From CAIWHR01 sp963726775 (GTDB lineage Bacteria > Pseudomonadota > Gammaproteobacteria > Burkholderiales > Casimicrobiaceae), in assembly GCA_963726775.1 (NCBI GenBank), contig CAVSDL010000012.1, positions 1 to 64,000 on the forward strand: 64,000 bases of DNA. The letters run 5' to 3'. This document shows positions 35,449-46,693 of this stretch, one piece after another. How positions within the stretch are numbered: position 1 is the stretch's first letter; the number at the start of each line of letters is the position of its first letter. Both the position numbers and the translations under genes were made by a program. The notes beneath the pieces are model-generated. The model was not told the DNA's origin, did no database searches, and worked only from the letters and a program-made list of their open reading frames with translations.

Positions 35449-36669
35449 ATGAGCAGCCGTCGGATTGTTGCCCGTGTCCTGGCGGCCAAAGGCATTCGCG
35501 CCTTTGGCGACGGCTTCGTCAGCCTGTTGCTTCCGCTGTATCTGCTCGACCTCGGGTTCAGCGCCCTGCAGGTTGGAGTGATCGCCACGGCGACGCTTTT
35601 CGGTTCGGGCTTGCTTACGCTCGCGGTGGGATTGCATGCGCACCGGTGGCACTACCGCACGCTGCTCCTGGCAGCGGCCGTCCTGATGGCGGCGACCGGC
35701 GTCGGCTTCGCCTTCGCGATCGACTTCTGGCCGTTGCTGGTGATCGCCATCGTGGGCACGCTGAATCCGTCGAGCGGCGACGTCAGCGTGTTCCTCCCGC
35801 TTGAGCATGCCGTGCTGTCGCGCGTCGCAGCGAGCAGGGACCGCACGCGCGTATTCGCTCGCTACAGTCTGGTCGGCTCCATCGCCGCTGCCGTGGGCTC
35901 GCTGGCCGCCGCGCTGCCCGGCGCGTTGGCGAGCATCACGGGGATGTCACCCAGGGTATCGTTGCAGGTAATGTTCGTGCTGTATGGGGCGCTTGGACTC
36001 CTGGTTGCGCTCGCTTACCGGGGACTTCCCGGTACCGACGTCACGGGTTCGTCTGCAACCGCGGCCCCACTCAGGGAGTCGCGGAAGCGCGTGCTCGTGC
36101 TGGCAACGCTGTTCAGCCTCGACGCCTTCGGCGGCGGATTCGTGGTTCAGTCGATGCTCGCACTCTGGCTCTACCAGCGATTCGGCATGTCGCTGGAGGT
36201 GGCCGGCGTCGTCTTCTTCTGGACGGGACTGCTCACCGCATTGTCCTACCTGGTCGCGGTGCGCATCGCGGCGCGAATCGGGCTCGTCAATACGATGGTC
36301 TTCACCCACCTTCCCTCCAGCGTATGCCTGATCCTGATTCCGTTCATGCCGGCGGTCGGCTACGTGATCGCATTGCTGTTCGTCCGCAGCGCTCTGTCGC
36401 AGATGGACGTGCCGACGCGCAGCTCGTACGTCATGGCGATCGTGCCGCCCGCGGAGCGTCCCGCGGCGGCGAGCATGACGTCGGTTCCGCGCAGCCTGGC
36501 ATCCGCCGCCAGCCCGTTCCTCGCGGGTTATCTGCTGTCGATTTCGACTTTCGGATGGCCGCTCGTGGCGGCGGGCGGGCTGAAGATCGTCTACGACCTG
36601 CTCTTGCTTGCGTACTTCCGGAATGTGCGCCCGCCCGAGGAGCAGCAGGGTACCGGGCAAGCAACCTGA
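35449..36669 (+). CDS. MFS transporter
   Basis: This 406-residue integral membrane protein has about twelve hydrophobic helices in two halves. The first loop region (GFSALQVGVIATATLFGSG) and the second-half counterpart (GMSLEVAGVVFFWTGLLTAL) are major-facilitator features. The MDVPTRSSYVMAIVPPAERPAA segment is typical of a subgroup annotated only as MFS. The start is ATG 35449; GTG 35440 is nine bases upstream. The 273 bases before it hold no gene I can support. The substrate cannot be predicted. It is convergent with the multicopper oxidase gene. Confidence 0.88.
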   Translation: MSSRRIVARVLAAKGIRAFGDGFVSLLLPLYLLDLGFSALQVGVIATATLFGSGLLTLAVGLHAHRWHYRTLLLAAAVLMAATGVGFAFAIDFWPLLVIAIVGTLNPSSGDVSVFLPLEHAVLSRVAASRDRTRVFARYSLVGSIAAAVGSLAAALPGALASITGMSPRVSLQVMFVLYGALGLLVALAYRGLPGTDVTGSSATAAPLRESRKRVLVLATLFSLDAFGGGFVVQSMLALWLYQRFGMSLEVAGVVFFWTGLLTALSYLVAVRIAARIGLVNTMVFTHLPSSVCLILIPFMPAVGYVIALLFVRSALSQMDVPTRSSYVMAIVPPAERPAAASMTSVPRSLASAASPFLAGYLLSISTFGWPLVAAGGLKIVYDLLLLAYFRNVRPPEEQQGTGQAT

Positions 36670-36808
36670 CCGCGCGTTCAGCGTCGGGTCCTTCGACTGG
36701 CGAGATAGCCGAGGCCGCCGTCGGCAAAACCGACGGCGAACCTCGTTCCTGTGGGCGGCACCCGGTCGGCGCGGCGAATCCGGCGTCCCTGCCCAAGTCA
36801 CATCTTTC

Positions 36809-38825
36809 TCACCTCACGATCAGCGGCCGCATCATGTCGTGCTCCTCGTGCTCGAGGATGTGGCAGTGCCATACGTACTCGTGACCGCCGGTGCGCGGGC
36901 TTGTCGGGAACGGTGAACGGCACCACCGGCAGATCGAATTTCATGAGCACGCGGGTCACTTCGCCGGGGTTCATGCGCACGGTTTCCTTCCAACCCAGCT
37001 CGTTGTCGTCAGGCGCAAATGGGGCGTCCAAATAGGTGGGCTCGCCACCCGCGTAATTGACGTCGTCGAACGCCTGTCGCGACAGGACCTGGACATTGAC
37101 GAGGTGAAAGTGCATCGGGTGCGTATCACCGGTGAGGTTCAGGATCTCCCACACCTCGGTGGAGCCGGCGTTGATGTTTTCGGTGGCGGTGTCATCGTAG
37201 GCTCGCCCGAATGTTCCGGAGCCTGCCGGGACGTCGGCGTCCGTTCCGAGCATCTGGATCAGGCGCCCGAAGCCGTCGAATTGCTCGTTCAACGTGAGCC
37301 GGCGGACCGGCGTGCCTGCCGGCGGGTCGGTCGGAACCCCTGGTACCTGTGCGATCAGGAACGGATCGGTCGGCGTCAGGCTCCCCGGCAATTGGATCGC
37401 CGGATTGGCGGCACCTTTGCGAGCCTTCACCCGGACCTGCAGCAGCGTGCGCGTATCCGGGCCGTATCCGGGCGGCTGCGCGCTGAAAGCGGTGCCTGGC
37501 GCGGCCATCGGATACGGCGCGGGCGCGTCGTTGTACAGAATCAGCGTCGATCCGGGGGTGACTCCGGTGAAATCGACGATCAGGTCGGCGCGTTCGCCCG
37601 GCGCGACGACGAGTAACGGCAGTCCCGGACCGCTGACCGGCGTCGGCTGCGGCAGGAACCCGCCTTCGGTGCCGATCTGGACGAGCCCCGGACCCGGCAT
37701 GGTGCCGGGTTCGGTGCTGTTCGGGAATTTCGATCCCTTCGCGTAGACGAGCCGCGGATTGAGAAATCGCGCGTTGCACGCATTCAGTACGCGCAAACGA
37801 TACTGCCGCGGTTCAACCTCGAGGAACGGATAGACCGTGCCATTGGTGAGGATCGTGTCGCCGAAGAATTCCGGGATGCAGGAGACCGGAGGCGGCGTAC
37901 CTCCACTGACGTCCCAGCGGAGAGGATCGTATTCGTGCGCGTACCACAGATCGCCCGATCGCGAGTTCGGCATCAGCGACTTCCACGTCGGATCCTTGAC
38001 GGACATCTGTGCATCCGAATCGACGAAGATCTTGTCCTGGAAGATCAGGTAGACCGTCCTCGGATCCAGCGGTCCCGGGAGGTTCGCGGCGGCTACCAAC
38101 TCCAGCTCGTAATCGTCGTAGATGACGTAACCGGACGCGATTCCCGCGTAGGCATTGAGCCGCGTGATTCCCATTGCGTGGTCGTGGTACCAGAGCATCC
38201 GGGCACTCTGCTGATTGGGATAGTAATACTCGGCTTCGCCCGCCTTCAGCCGCGGATTGATCGACTTGAATATCGTCCCGTTGGTGCCCGCGCTTTCCCC
38301 GAAGCCGCCGTTCGGATCGAACCAGGTGTGCGGGCCGCCATCGCTGACCCACGGCACGAGGCCTCCGTGCAGGTGGACGCTCGTGCGATTGGGCGCAAGT
38401 TCCGCACCGGGGATCGTGGTGTCCACCGGGAGAATGTGCTGGGCAGGCAGGCGATTGCGGAATGTGACCTGAACGGGCGCGCCGCGCTTGGCCGCGATGA
38501 TCCCGCCGAGATGTTTGAAATTTCCTCTCTGACCGAAGCCCCACAAGTGGGTGCTGCGAAGATCGGGGTGGAGCTGATCCGTGTATTGCGCGATGTCGAT
38601 CGAATAGTGCGTTGCCGTGGTGGTTCCTGCGGCAGTCTTCCACAGCCGGGTGCCGTCGGATGTCGCCAGTGGTATGCCGTTACCGCCGACCCCTCGCAAC
38701 GGATGCGTGAACTTGGCAAGGCGTGGGCTTTGCGAATACGCCCAGGCCGCGCGCCCGTGAACACCGAGCAACATTCCGGCGCCGATCGCGGCACCGGTCT
38801 TGATGAACTCCCTGCGGTCTACCAT
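36809..38825 (-). pseudogene. Multicopper oxidase (CotA/bilirubin-oxidase-like), frameshift before the last copper motif
   Basis: This exported oxidase is about 671 residues when restored. Start ATG 38825 gives MVDRREFIKTGAAIGAGMLL, a Tat-type leader. Copper motifs appear in order: SVHLHGG, LWYHDHAMG, DTHPMHFHLVNVQ, and WHCHILEHEEHDMM. The last one (type 1/type 3 ligands) is reached only if one extra A near 36903 is removed; as read the frame misses it and ends at 36798. Restored, the protein ends RPLIVR at 36809. The domain spacing is that of CotA-like laccases. Without the last motif the enzyme would be inactive. An FNR-like box lies upstream. Confidence 0.87.
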
Positions 38826-39291
38826 GATCTCTCCTCGTTCGTTGATCTCTTGTACGCATCGACGGCACGACCACAAAGTCAGCGGAGGTAAGAGGAACGG
38901 GCGAACGGCGCGCGCGCATCGTCGTCAGGTCAACGATGCGCGGCTGAGAATTACTGCGAGCAATTGCGACGCAGATTGCGCCTGCCCGAGATACAGGAAT
39001 GACGCGCAGGAATGCGCCGGCTCGACCCCGAGATGCCGCGCAGGGCCTGCGGCTGAGAATGCATGATGGCGTTCGGCTCCTCTACCTCCCCCGTCCCCCC
39101 GGTCGGGTCACCATTGTGGAGTCTCACGAGAAGCGCTCTTCGGCGTATTGACCTATATCAAACGAAGCACTTGCGGGAAAAACACAATGGAAATGGCACC
39201 GGTGTCGGCGGGTCGCAGACCACCGCCATTCAGGCGGCACTGCGCGATCCGGGGATCAAGCTGATGAGCCTTTCCAATTCATTGTCGCAGG
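38826..39291. other. Gene-free region with a few weak signals
   Basis: No gene is supported. A plus-strand frame ending at 39317 looks protein-like over its last ~40 codons (GGSQTTAIQAALRDPGIKLM) but has no plausible start near that part. The region holds the FNR-like box at 39148-39161 and should include the oxidase promoter. Confidence 0.35.
39148..39161. promoter_or_regulatory. FNR/Anr-like box
   Basis: TTGACCTATATCAA matches TTGAT-N4-ATCAA with one change. It lies 323 bases upstream of the multicopper oxidase ATG and 131 bases past the end of the outer-membrane-protein gene, so its target is uncertain. Confidence 0.35.
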
Positions 39292-39867
39292 CTAGGGAAT
39301 CGTTACGCCGAACGTGACCAGCGCGCCAGCGGTGCCGAAGATGACGAGCTCGGAGCAGAACCGGTTGAAGCAATAGCCCACCGACGGCACGATCACCGGG
39401 GCAATCCCCGAACTGTTGTAGGGGATCTTGTTCTGGTACTGGCCCGTGTAACCATGCACAAGCCCGGCGGACAATTTCAAATAGAGGGGCTGCAGGCTCG
39501 CGAATGGCCGGAATCGAAACCCCCCATACACGTACTGCGACGCCTGGCCGAATGAATTGTCGAACACCCCCGCGCCAACGAGCCACTCCTCGGTGATGTT
39601 CCACTCGCCCAGGATCAGGTGCTGGTGATCGTCGTGCGCAGCATCGTAGTGAAAGTGCTTCGTGTAGACGCTCGTTTCCAGGTAGAAGCGGTCGGTTCGC
39701 CACGGCTCGGGGGCATCCCAGGCCGAAGCGGCTGACGCCTGCGCCGCGGGCGACGCCGACGTTGATGGCCGGGCCGGCTCTGAATCTTGTGCCGCTGACT
39801 GCGCGAAAGCGGCACCCGACGCCGCGATCGAGGCGACCACGGCGAGCAACGCGATGCCGCGGTTCAA
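39292..39867 (-). CDS. Small outer-membrane beta-barrel protein (PagP-like size)
   Basis: This 191-residue protein has start ATG 39867, a signal peptide (MNRGIALLAVVASIAASGAAFA) and a Ser/Ala-rich linker of ~25 residues. It then has a barrel-like domain with alternating aromatic residues: RFYLETSVYTKHFHYD, HQHLILGEWNITEEWLVG, FDNSFGQASQYVYGGF. The pattern resembles short proteobacterial outer-membrane proteins of PagP-like size, including those often labelled as glycerol-3-phosphate transporters without proof. The His/Asp cluster HFHYDAAHDDHQH is striking and could bind metal. The C-terminus does not end in Phe. The function is unknown. Confidence 0.7.
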   Translation of the reverse strand: MNRGIALLAVVASIAASGAAFAQSAAQDSEPARPSTSASPAAQASAASAWDAPEPWRTDRFYLETSVYTKHFHYDAAHDDHQHLILGEWNITEEWLVGAGVFDNSFGQASQYVYGGFRFRPFASLQPLYLKLSAGLVHGYTGQYQNKIPYNSSGIAPVIVPSVGYCFNRFCSELVIFGTAGALVTFGVTIP

Positions 39868-40059
39868 GCGGGCCGCCGCGGGTGACTCGGGAACAACGAA
39901 GTTCTGCTCGGTATCATCGGGCGGTCAATCTTCTTAGCACGGGCCAGGACGATCAACGCGTCGCCGAAACGCCGAACCGGACATCCATAGCTGCAACGCC
40001 TGCATCGCAGCGGCGAGATTATGCGCCAATTGTCCCTCCTGGCACAAAGGAAATCTGGA

Positions 40060-40278
40060 TCAGGCGCGCCGGATGCGCTCGCCGGCTGAAATGTTGCGAG
40101 CCTTGCGCATCCGTTCTTGCAGGTTGCGATGTTCCTCGACCTCGCGGAGCGACGTGCGTTCCTTTACCCGCATTTGCGATTGAACGTGCACCATCCCGGC
40201 GCGTCCGTTGCGATCCAGAGCGAAACGCGCGCTTTGGCCAGGAGGGATGGATTGACCCTGCACCCTGGAGGGCGGCAT
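40060..40278 (-). CDS. Possible small hypothetical protein
   Basis: This 72-codon frame (MPPSRVQGQSIPPGQSARFA...) continues with a highly charged helical part (REVEEHRNLQERMRKARN). It has no membrane segment, no clear ribosome-binding site and no family I recognise. An overlapping frame (40019-40294) is less protein-like. It is kept because the composition of this frame looks coding. Confidence 0.3.
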   Translation of the reverse strand: MPPSRVQGQSIPPGQSARFALDRNGRAGMVHVQSQMRVKERTSLREVEEHRNLQERMRKARNISAGERIRRA

Positions 40279-40395
40279 CGAAATAGAGCCACACCGCGTG
40301 CTATTTTCGGTATCATTCCCACGCCGTGAAACCGGCAGGCGACTCCCGGCGATTCAAGCGAGGAGTTGATTTTTTTTCAATTGGTTGGAGACCCC

Positions 40396-42012
<1,617 letters not shown>

Positions 42013-42035
42013 GATTCCCCGGCACCTCGTCAGCA

Positions 42036-42071
42036 CGCCGCGCTGCCAGCCCGCAGCGCGGCGTTTTTTTT
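42036..42071 (+). terminator. Rho-independent terminator after the arylsulfatase
   Basis: An 11-pair perfect stem (42036-42046 with 42053-42063), a six-base loop CAGCCC and eight T residues lie 24 bases after the sulfatase stop. This is the clearest terminator in the window. Confidence 0.92.
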
Positions 42072-42172
42072 GCGGCATGGCGGGATCAGACCGCCAGCGA
42101 CGCTCAGCCTCGAGGCGAATCACCTGCGCGGCGAGGGTCGACGTTGAGCGTACGATTCGGCGCCGGGTCGCA

Positions 42173-44632
42173 TTACTGACACACCGTTCCCGGCGCGCGA
42201 AAGACCTGCCGCGTTATCTGTTTGGTCTGGCTTACGCCGTTGACGGTATACGCAAATGTGGCGCTGTTGCCGTTGGCGAAGGTCAGCGTTGCCGCCCCCA
42301 CGGAAGTCAATGCAACGTTTCCGGGAAGGAACGGCGTCGCGTTGAACGGTGGACCGGCCGTGCGGTATAGCGTCCCGGTGTAGACCCCTGGGGCTGAAAT
42401 CTGTGCCGTGACTGCGAGCCACAACGGATTGCCGTCGGCGCCGTAGGTAAACCAGGTCGCAAAAATGGTGTTGCCTTGATGGGTGAAGTTGACGCCCCAG
42501 CCCGACTCCGCTCCCGCCGGTGCTGCCCACCACAAGTCCTGGTAATTGGTCGCCGACGCGAGATCAGCCTGCAGGCCCCACGCGCACGTCGGCACCGGCG
42601 CAAATACCTGCCGCGTGATCGACTTGGTTTGCGCAATGCCGCCTACGCTATAGGCAAATGTTCCATTGTCGGCATCGCTGAACGTCAAGGTCCCGGACCC
42701 GACGGGCGACGCGGTTACCGCCGCCGGGCTGAATGGCGTTGCGTCGAAGGCTGGCCCATGCGTTTGGTAGAGCGTTCCCGAGTAGCTGCCGTTGGATGTC
42801 CTGGTGGCGGTCATCGCCAGCCACCACGCGGTGCCGGTCTGGTCATACGTGAACCACGTGGCGAAAATGACGTCGCCCTGATGCGCAAAGTTGATGCCCC
42901 ATCCGGATTCCGAGTAGGCGGGAGAGTTCCAGAACAGTCCGGTGTAGTTCGGAGAACCGACGGCTTGCACCGCGAGCACCGCTGCACCTGCGTCGAGCAT
43001 GCCCGCACCGCAGGTGCTTGTGGTGCAGTAGCACTGCAACTGGTCAATTTGGGCAGCGCCGGTGGGCTGCGGCGCGGTGCATTGGGGCACCAGGGTTCCG
43101 TCACCGTTGTCTCCCCCGGTCGTTGGAAACGGCCGCGCGGTGGCCTGCAACAACGCACGCACGTTGGCGGGCGTAATAGCCGGCCGGGCCGACAGCATCA
43201 GTGCTACCGTGCCCGCCACCAACGGCGCCGAGAAGCTGGTGCCCAGAGAGACTTTGAAACTGTCGGTGTAGATCGAGCCACCGTCCTCATTGGAATCGGG
43301 CACGCTGAGCCCGGAATTTGACGTCGTGAGAATCGGGTACCGACAGGCGGCGCCCGGCCCGATGTCGACGCAGTTGCCGCCCGGTGCGCTGACGCTGATT
43401 TCCGGCCCCAGGTCGGAAAAACCGACCTTGGTGCCGACGTGCCGCAACGCCGCCACGCCTATCACGCCAGGGCAATTCGCCGGCACACTCACGGCATGCC
43501 CGGTGCTGTTACCGGCCGACGCCACCACCACAGCGCCGACAAAATTGATCTGGGCCACGGCATCGCGGTAGGCCGCCCTGCAGACACCGTCGCCGCCCAG
43601 GCTTAGGTTGAGCACCCGCGCGGGATTCGGGTTACTCGGTACACCGGCCACACTGAGGCCCGCCGCCCAACGCATGCCGGCGATGATGTCCGAATCGAAG
43701 CCACCGCACTTCCCCAGAACCCGAACCGGCAGTACGCGTACATTGCGTCCGATGCTGGCCATGCCCACGCCATTGTCGGTCAATGCGGCGATCAGACCGC
43801 TGGTCTGGGTTCCGTGCCATGAACTGTTTTCGGCGACGGTGTCGCATTGGTAGAACGGACCGTCCACCTGCTCGACTTCGGCCTGTGTGAGCCAGTCGCC
43901 AGGATCGGATGCGTCGGCGTCGCGGCCATCGCCGTCGTTGGCCACGTCCACATTGCTGATCATGTCGTAGCCCGGAAGGAGGTTGCCACCGGCCGACACG
44001 CGTTGCAGGTCGGGATGCTCGAAACGCACGCCGGTATCGATCACGGCCACCACGATGTTCGAGCCGCCGGTGGTGACGTTCCACGCCGGCTCGATATTCA
44101 GGGACGACTGCACTTCACCCGCCGGAGCGCGCAGGTACCACTGGCCGACCACGGGGCCGCCTTTGCGCCCCGAGACGGGCGGACCCGACAGATACAACGG
44201 ATCGTTCGGCGCGGTGAAGCGGCGGCGGCGCTGGTCGGGCACGGCGTATTCGATGTCGCTCTCGCCGGCGAGGCGCTCCGCCAGTTGTTCCGAAGTCATG
44301 CCGCTGGCGAATACAACGTGAGCGCGTTCGGACACGCTCGCCCCTGCGCGCAACGCCACGCCCATTCGCTGGCCCAGCGCTTCGGCCTGATCAGCCTGTT
44401 GCGCGGCGACCGACAGCGCGTGTTTGCGCAGCAGCGGTGAATCGGCTTTGTATTTCACGATGACGCGTGCGCTCGCCCGCGCAACGGGTGACGCGTGCGC
44501 AGCAGTCGCCTCGGTGGCGGTCGACGTTGGCGCGAAGTCAGCCTCCTGGCGGATTTCCGCGGCCCCGAGGGGCGCCGAAAATGCCGCAAGCCAGGTCAGG
44601 GATGCGGCGGCGACGAGCAGTGGGGTTCGCAT
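42173..44632 (-). CDS. Secreted subtilisin-like serine protease (S8) with two C-terminal repeats
   Basis: This 819-residue exported protease uses start ATG 44632 for the signal peptide (MRTPLLVAAASLTWLAAF); 44656 is an alternative. After a ~100-residue inhibitor-like propeptide comes the peptidase S8 domain with catalytic Asp (VIDTGVRFEHPD), His (SWHGTQTSG) and Ser (GTSFSAPLVAG). The last ~250 residues are two tandem copies of a Trp-rich beta domain (ESGWGINFAHQGDVIFATWF and ESGWGVNFTHQGNTIFATWF), each ending ITRQVF. Both repeats are also visible as DNA at about 42176-42949. No PEP-CTERM tag follows. It is probably released outside the cell, where the repeats may help binding or secretion. 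Confidence 0.92.
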   Translation of the reverse strand: MRTPLLVAAASLTWLAAFSAPLGAAEIRQEADFAPTSTATEATAAHASPVARASARVIVKYKADSPLLRKHALSVAAQQADQAEALGQRMGVALRAGASVSERAHVVFASGMTSEQLAERLAGESDIEYAVPDQRRRRFTAPNDPLYLSGPPVSGRKGGPVVGQWYLRAPAGEVQSSLNIEPAWNVTTGGSNIVVAVIDTGVRFEHPDLQRVSAGGNLLPGYDMISNVDVANDGDGRDADASDPGDWLTQAEVEQVDGPFYQCDTVAENSSWHGTQTSGLIAALTDNGVGMASIGRNVRVLPVRVLGKCGGFDSDIIAGMRWAAGLSVAGVPSNPNPARVLNLSLGGDGVCRAAYRDAVAQINFVGAVVVASAGNSTGHAVSVPANCPGVIGVAALRHVGTKVGFSDLGPEISVSAPGGNCVDIGPGAACRYPILTTSNSGLSVPDSNEDGGSIYTDSFKVSLGTSFSAPLVAGTVALMLSARPAITPANVRALLQATARPFPTTGGDNGDGTLVPQCTAPQPTGAAQIDQLQCYCTTSTCGAGMLDAGAAVLAVQAVGSPNYTGLFWNSPAYSESGWGINFAHQGDVIFATWFTYDQTGTAWWLAMTATRTSNGSYSGTLYQTHGPAFDATPFSPAAVTASPVGSGTLTFSDADNGTFAYSVGGIAQTKSITRQVFAPVPTCAWGLQADLASATNYQDLWWAAPAGAESGWGVNFTHQGNTIFATWFTYGADGNPLWLAVTAQISAPGVYTGTLYRTAGPPFNATPFLPGNVALTSVGAATLTFANGNSATFAYTVNGVSQTKQITRQVFRAPGTVCQ

Positions 44633-44800
44633 GCCCGACATTGTAGGGTGAGACAAGCCGCCGCGGTGATTATGAAAGACCTTGGTGCTCTCGCTTCGCG
44701 ATACCGGATCAAGGCCCGATCGTCGTGCTGATGGGGAGGTGCCTCGCTGCGAGGACCCGAGCTCAGTAACGCGTCGCCGGCGGCGAGGCTCCTACGTCGT

Positions 44801-45022
44801 TCAACCCCGGCGCGAATGCGCTGGCGCCGGCTCGGGAAGCGCAAACAGGGTCAGGAAGCGCTTGACCTGCGCCTTGTCGCCCTCTATTTTCAGATCCCCG
44901 GAACGCAGGGCCGCGGTGAGGCTGCTCCCGCCGTGGACGAGTGCGGCCAATGCATCAGGGACGGCTCCGTGCTGCGCCGGAGCGAAGGGGCCGTCGCGGA
45001 TCGATATTCGCCAGGTGGTCGC
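44801..45022 (-). pseudogene. Remnant of a regulator-type SCP2 C-terminal domain
   Basis: The minus strand reads TTWRISIRDG...VPDALAALVHGG, then LTAALRSGDLKIEGDKAQVKRF and LTLFALPEPA. This matches the C-terminal SCP2-like domain that often follows an HxlR-type winged helix in proteobacterial regulators. The DNA-binding part is missing; upstream sequence instead runs into the divergent SRPBCC gene. Genes for SRPBCC proteins are often next to such regulators, so this may be the leftover of a local regulator. Confidence 0.45.
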
Positions 45023-45062
45023 GGCGCGCTGATGCGATTTCCAACCGGTACCGGAGGGAAGC

Positions 45063-45590
45063 ATGTTCAAGACCGTTGCGATCGTAATCGCTGTCCTGCT
45101 CGCCGCTCTTCTTGCCTTTGCCGCGACCAAGCCCGACACATTCCGTGTCCAGCGCGTGGCGAGCATTCAGGCGCCACCCGAGCGAATCTTTGCGTTCATC
45201 GACGACTTCCACAGCTGGGGCTCGTGGTCGCCCTGGGAAAAATTGGATCCCGCGATGAAGAGAACCCACAGCGGGCCGGCAAACGGCAAGGGCGCGACAT
45301 ATGCGTGGGATGGCACCGACAAGGTCGGCGCCGGACGCATGGAGATCACCGAGTCCTCGCCATCGTCCAGGCTCACGATCAAGCTGGATTTCGCGAGGCC
45401 GATGGAAGCGCACAACATCGCCGAATTCACGCTGGAACCCAAAGGCAATTCCACGAACGTCACGTGGGCCATGTATGGTCCCAGTCCCTATCTGGCGAAG
45501 CTCATGACGGTGTTTGTCAGCATGGACAGCATGGTGGGCAAGGACTTCGAGACCGGCCTGGCCAACCTGAAGACCGTCGCGGAAAAGTAG
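45063..45590 (+). CDS. SRPBCC (START-like) family protein
   Basis: This 175-residue protein has an N-terminal membrane segment (FKTVAIVIAVLLAALLAFA) followed by a START/Bet v1-like fold: VQRVASIQAPPERIFAFIDD, HSWGSWSPWEKLDPAMKR, and ITESSPSSRLTIKLDF. This opening (IxAPPExIFxxIxDF with WxxWSPWEK) defines the polyketide-cyclase-like SRPBCC group. Members bind hydrophobic ligands; the exact ligand is unknown. The start ATG is at 45063. A GC-rich hairpin (GGGGCG-AG-CGCCCC) follows the stop without a T-run. Confidence 0.85.
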   Translation: MFKTVAIVIAVLLAALLAFAATKPDTFRVQRVASIQAPPERIFAFIDDFHSWGSWSPWEKLDPAMKRTHSGPANGKGATYAWDGTDKVGAGRMEITESSPSSRLTIKLDFARPMEAHNIAEFTLEPKGNSTNVTWAMYGPSPYLAKLMTVFVSMDSMVGKDFETGLANLKTVAEK

Positions 45591-45727
45591 GAGACTGGGG
45601 CGAGCGCCCCAACCCCCCCCGGCTTCCTGCAGTGCCGGCAAGTCCGACAGGATCATCGCCGGGCGCGCGGCCGCGCGCCAATGACATCGTGCCGAGATTG
45701 CGCCGCGAACGGCAGCGATCCGCAATC

Positions 45728-46693
45728 TCAATCGCTGCGGCGGCGCGACCTGATCAGGTTGGCCGCAAGGCGTGTCCCGAAGCGAATGCGGCCGCGATCC
45801 CATGGCGTGAAGCGCGGAAGCTGCATCAGGTCGGATCCGGCGGCAGCGGCACCCCATTCGGTGGAGAACGCGGCGTCGAATCCGGCCGCGCGCACCATCG
45901 CAACGTGCGGGTCGAGATAGTCTTCGTCCTTCTTGCCATTCGGATAGGCGAACAGCCCGACGCGTTCGCCGAGCAGATTCTCGAGCTGCGCCTTGCCGCC
46001 GGCAATTTCGCGGCGCGCGTCGTCGGTGGGGAGGTTCGCAAGAATCGGATGCGATACCGTATGAGCCCCGATCTGCATGCTGGCGCTGCGCAGGCCCTTT
46101 ACCTGCTGCGCGGTCATCATCAGATCGGTCGACGGCGTCGCGCCGGCACTCGCTGCAATCCGCTCGGTCAATGACAGCCTTTGCGCCGTCGGAAGATATT
46201 TTGCGTGGGCGATCAATGTCTCGATCGCGGCCCGTCGGTCACCCGGCGTGCCGAGGACGTGCCGGCCGAGCCCCAGAGCGTCGAGATCGATCGCGGTAGC
46301 ACGGCAGTGGCGGATGGCCTCGATGATCGTGTCGTTCCACATCCGCCCACCGTCAAGGTAACCCGTGGCGACGAAGAACGTGGCCGTCAATCCGTGCTCG
46401 CGCAGCAGGGGCAGGGCGACCGTGAAATTGTCGGCGTAGCCGTCGTCGAACGTGATGGCGGCGGCGCGGGCCGGCAGCGTGCCGGCGGCGAGGCATCGCA
46501 CGGCTTCGTCCAGCGGCAGCACATTGAACCAGGACGCCAACCAGCGAATGATTTCGCGGAACCGTGCGGCATCCGGCACGTCGGGAAAAAGAGTGTCCGG
46601 CGCGGGCAGCACGCGGTGAAAGACAAGGGTCGACAGGCGCGCGCGGAGTCCCCGTGGCGACAAACATCCGAAGACCGGGACCAGCGCATTCAC
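45728..46693 (-). CDS. Polysaccharide deacetylase, last gene of the XrtA operon
   Basis: This 321-residue carbohydrate esterase of the NodB type has metal and catalytic residues at Asp83-Asp84 (AITFDDGYADNF), His211 and His215 (GAHTVSHP), plus the LFAYPNGKKDEDY strand. The start is GTG 46693, which overlaps the stop of the ligase gene as GTGA. A longer open frame to 47224 is out-of-frame ligase sequence. It would remove N- or O-acetyl groups from the exopolysaccharide. This is a second deacetylase beside that at 57580-58449, so the glycan may be trimmed at two positions or in two compartments. No signal peptide is evident. Confidence 0.9.
   Translation of the reverse strand: MNALVPVFGCLSPRGLRARLSTLVFHRVLPAPDTLFPDVPDAARFREIIRWLASWFNVLPLDEAVRCLAAGTLPARAAAITFDDGYADNFTVALPLLREHGLTATFFVATGYLDGGRMWNDTIIEAIRHCRATAIDLDALGLGRHVLGTPGDRRAAIETLIAHAKYLPTAQRLSLTERIAASAGATPSTDLMMTAQQVKGLRSASMQIGAHTVSHPILANLPTDDARREIAGGKAQLENLLGERVGLFAYPNGKKDEDYLDPHVAMVRAAGFDAAFSTEWGAAAAGSDLMQLPRFTPWDRGRIRFGTRLAANLIRSRRRSD

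Noticed and set aside
39063..39317. A plus-strand frame with protein-like C-terminal residues before the outer-membrane-protein gene.
   Set aside because: There is no start codon or ribosome-binding site near the protein-like part. It overlaps the end of a better-supported gene and matches no family I recognise.
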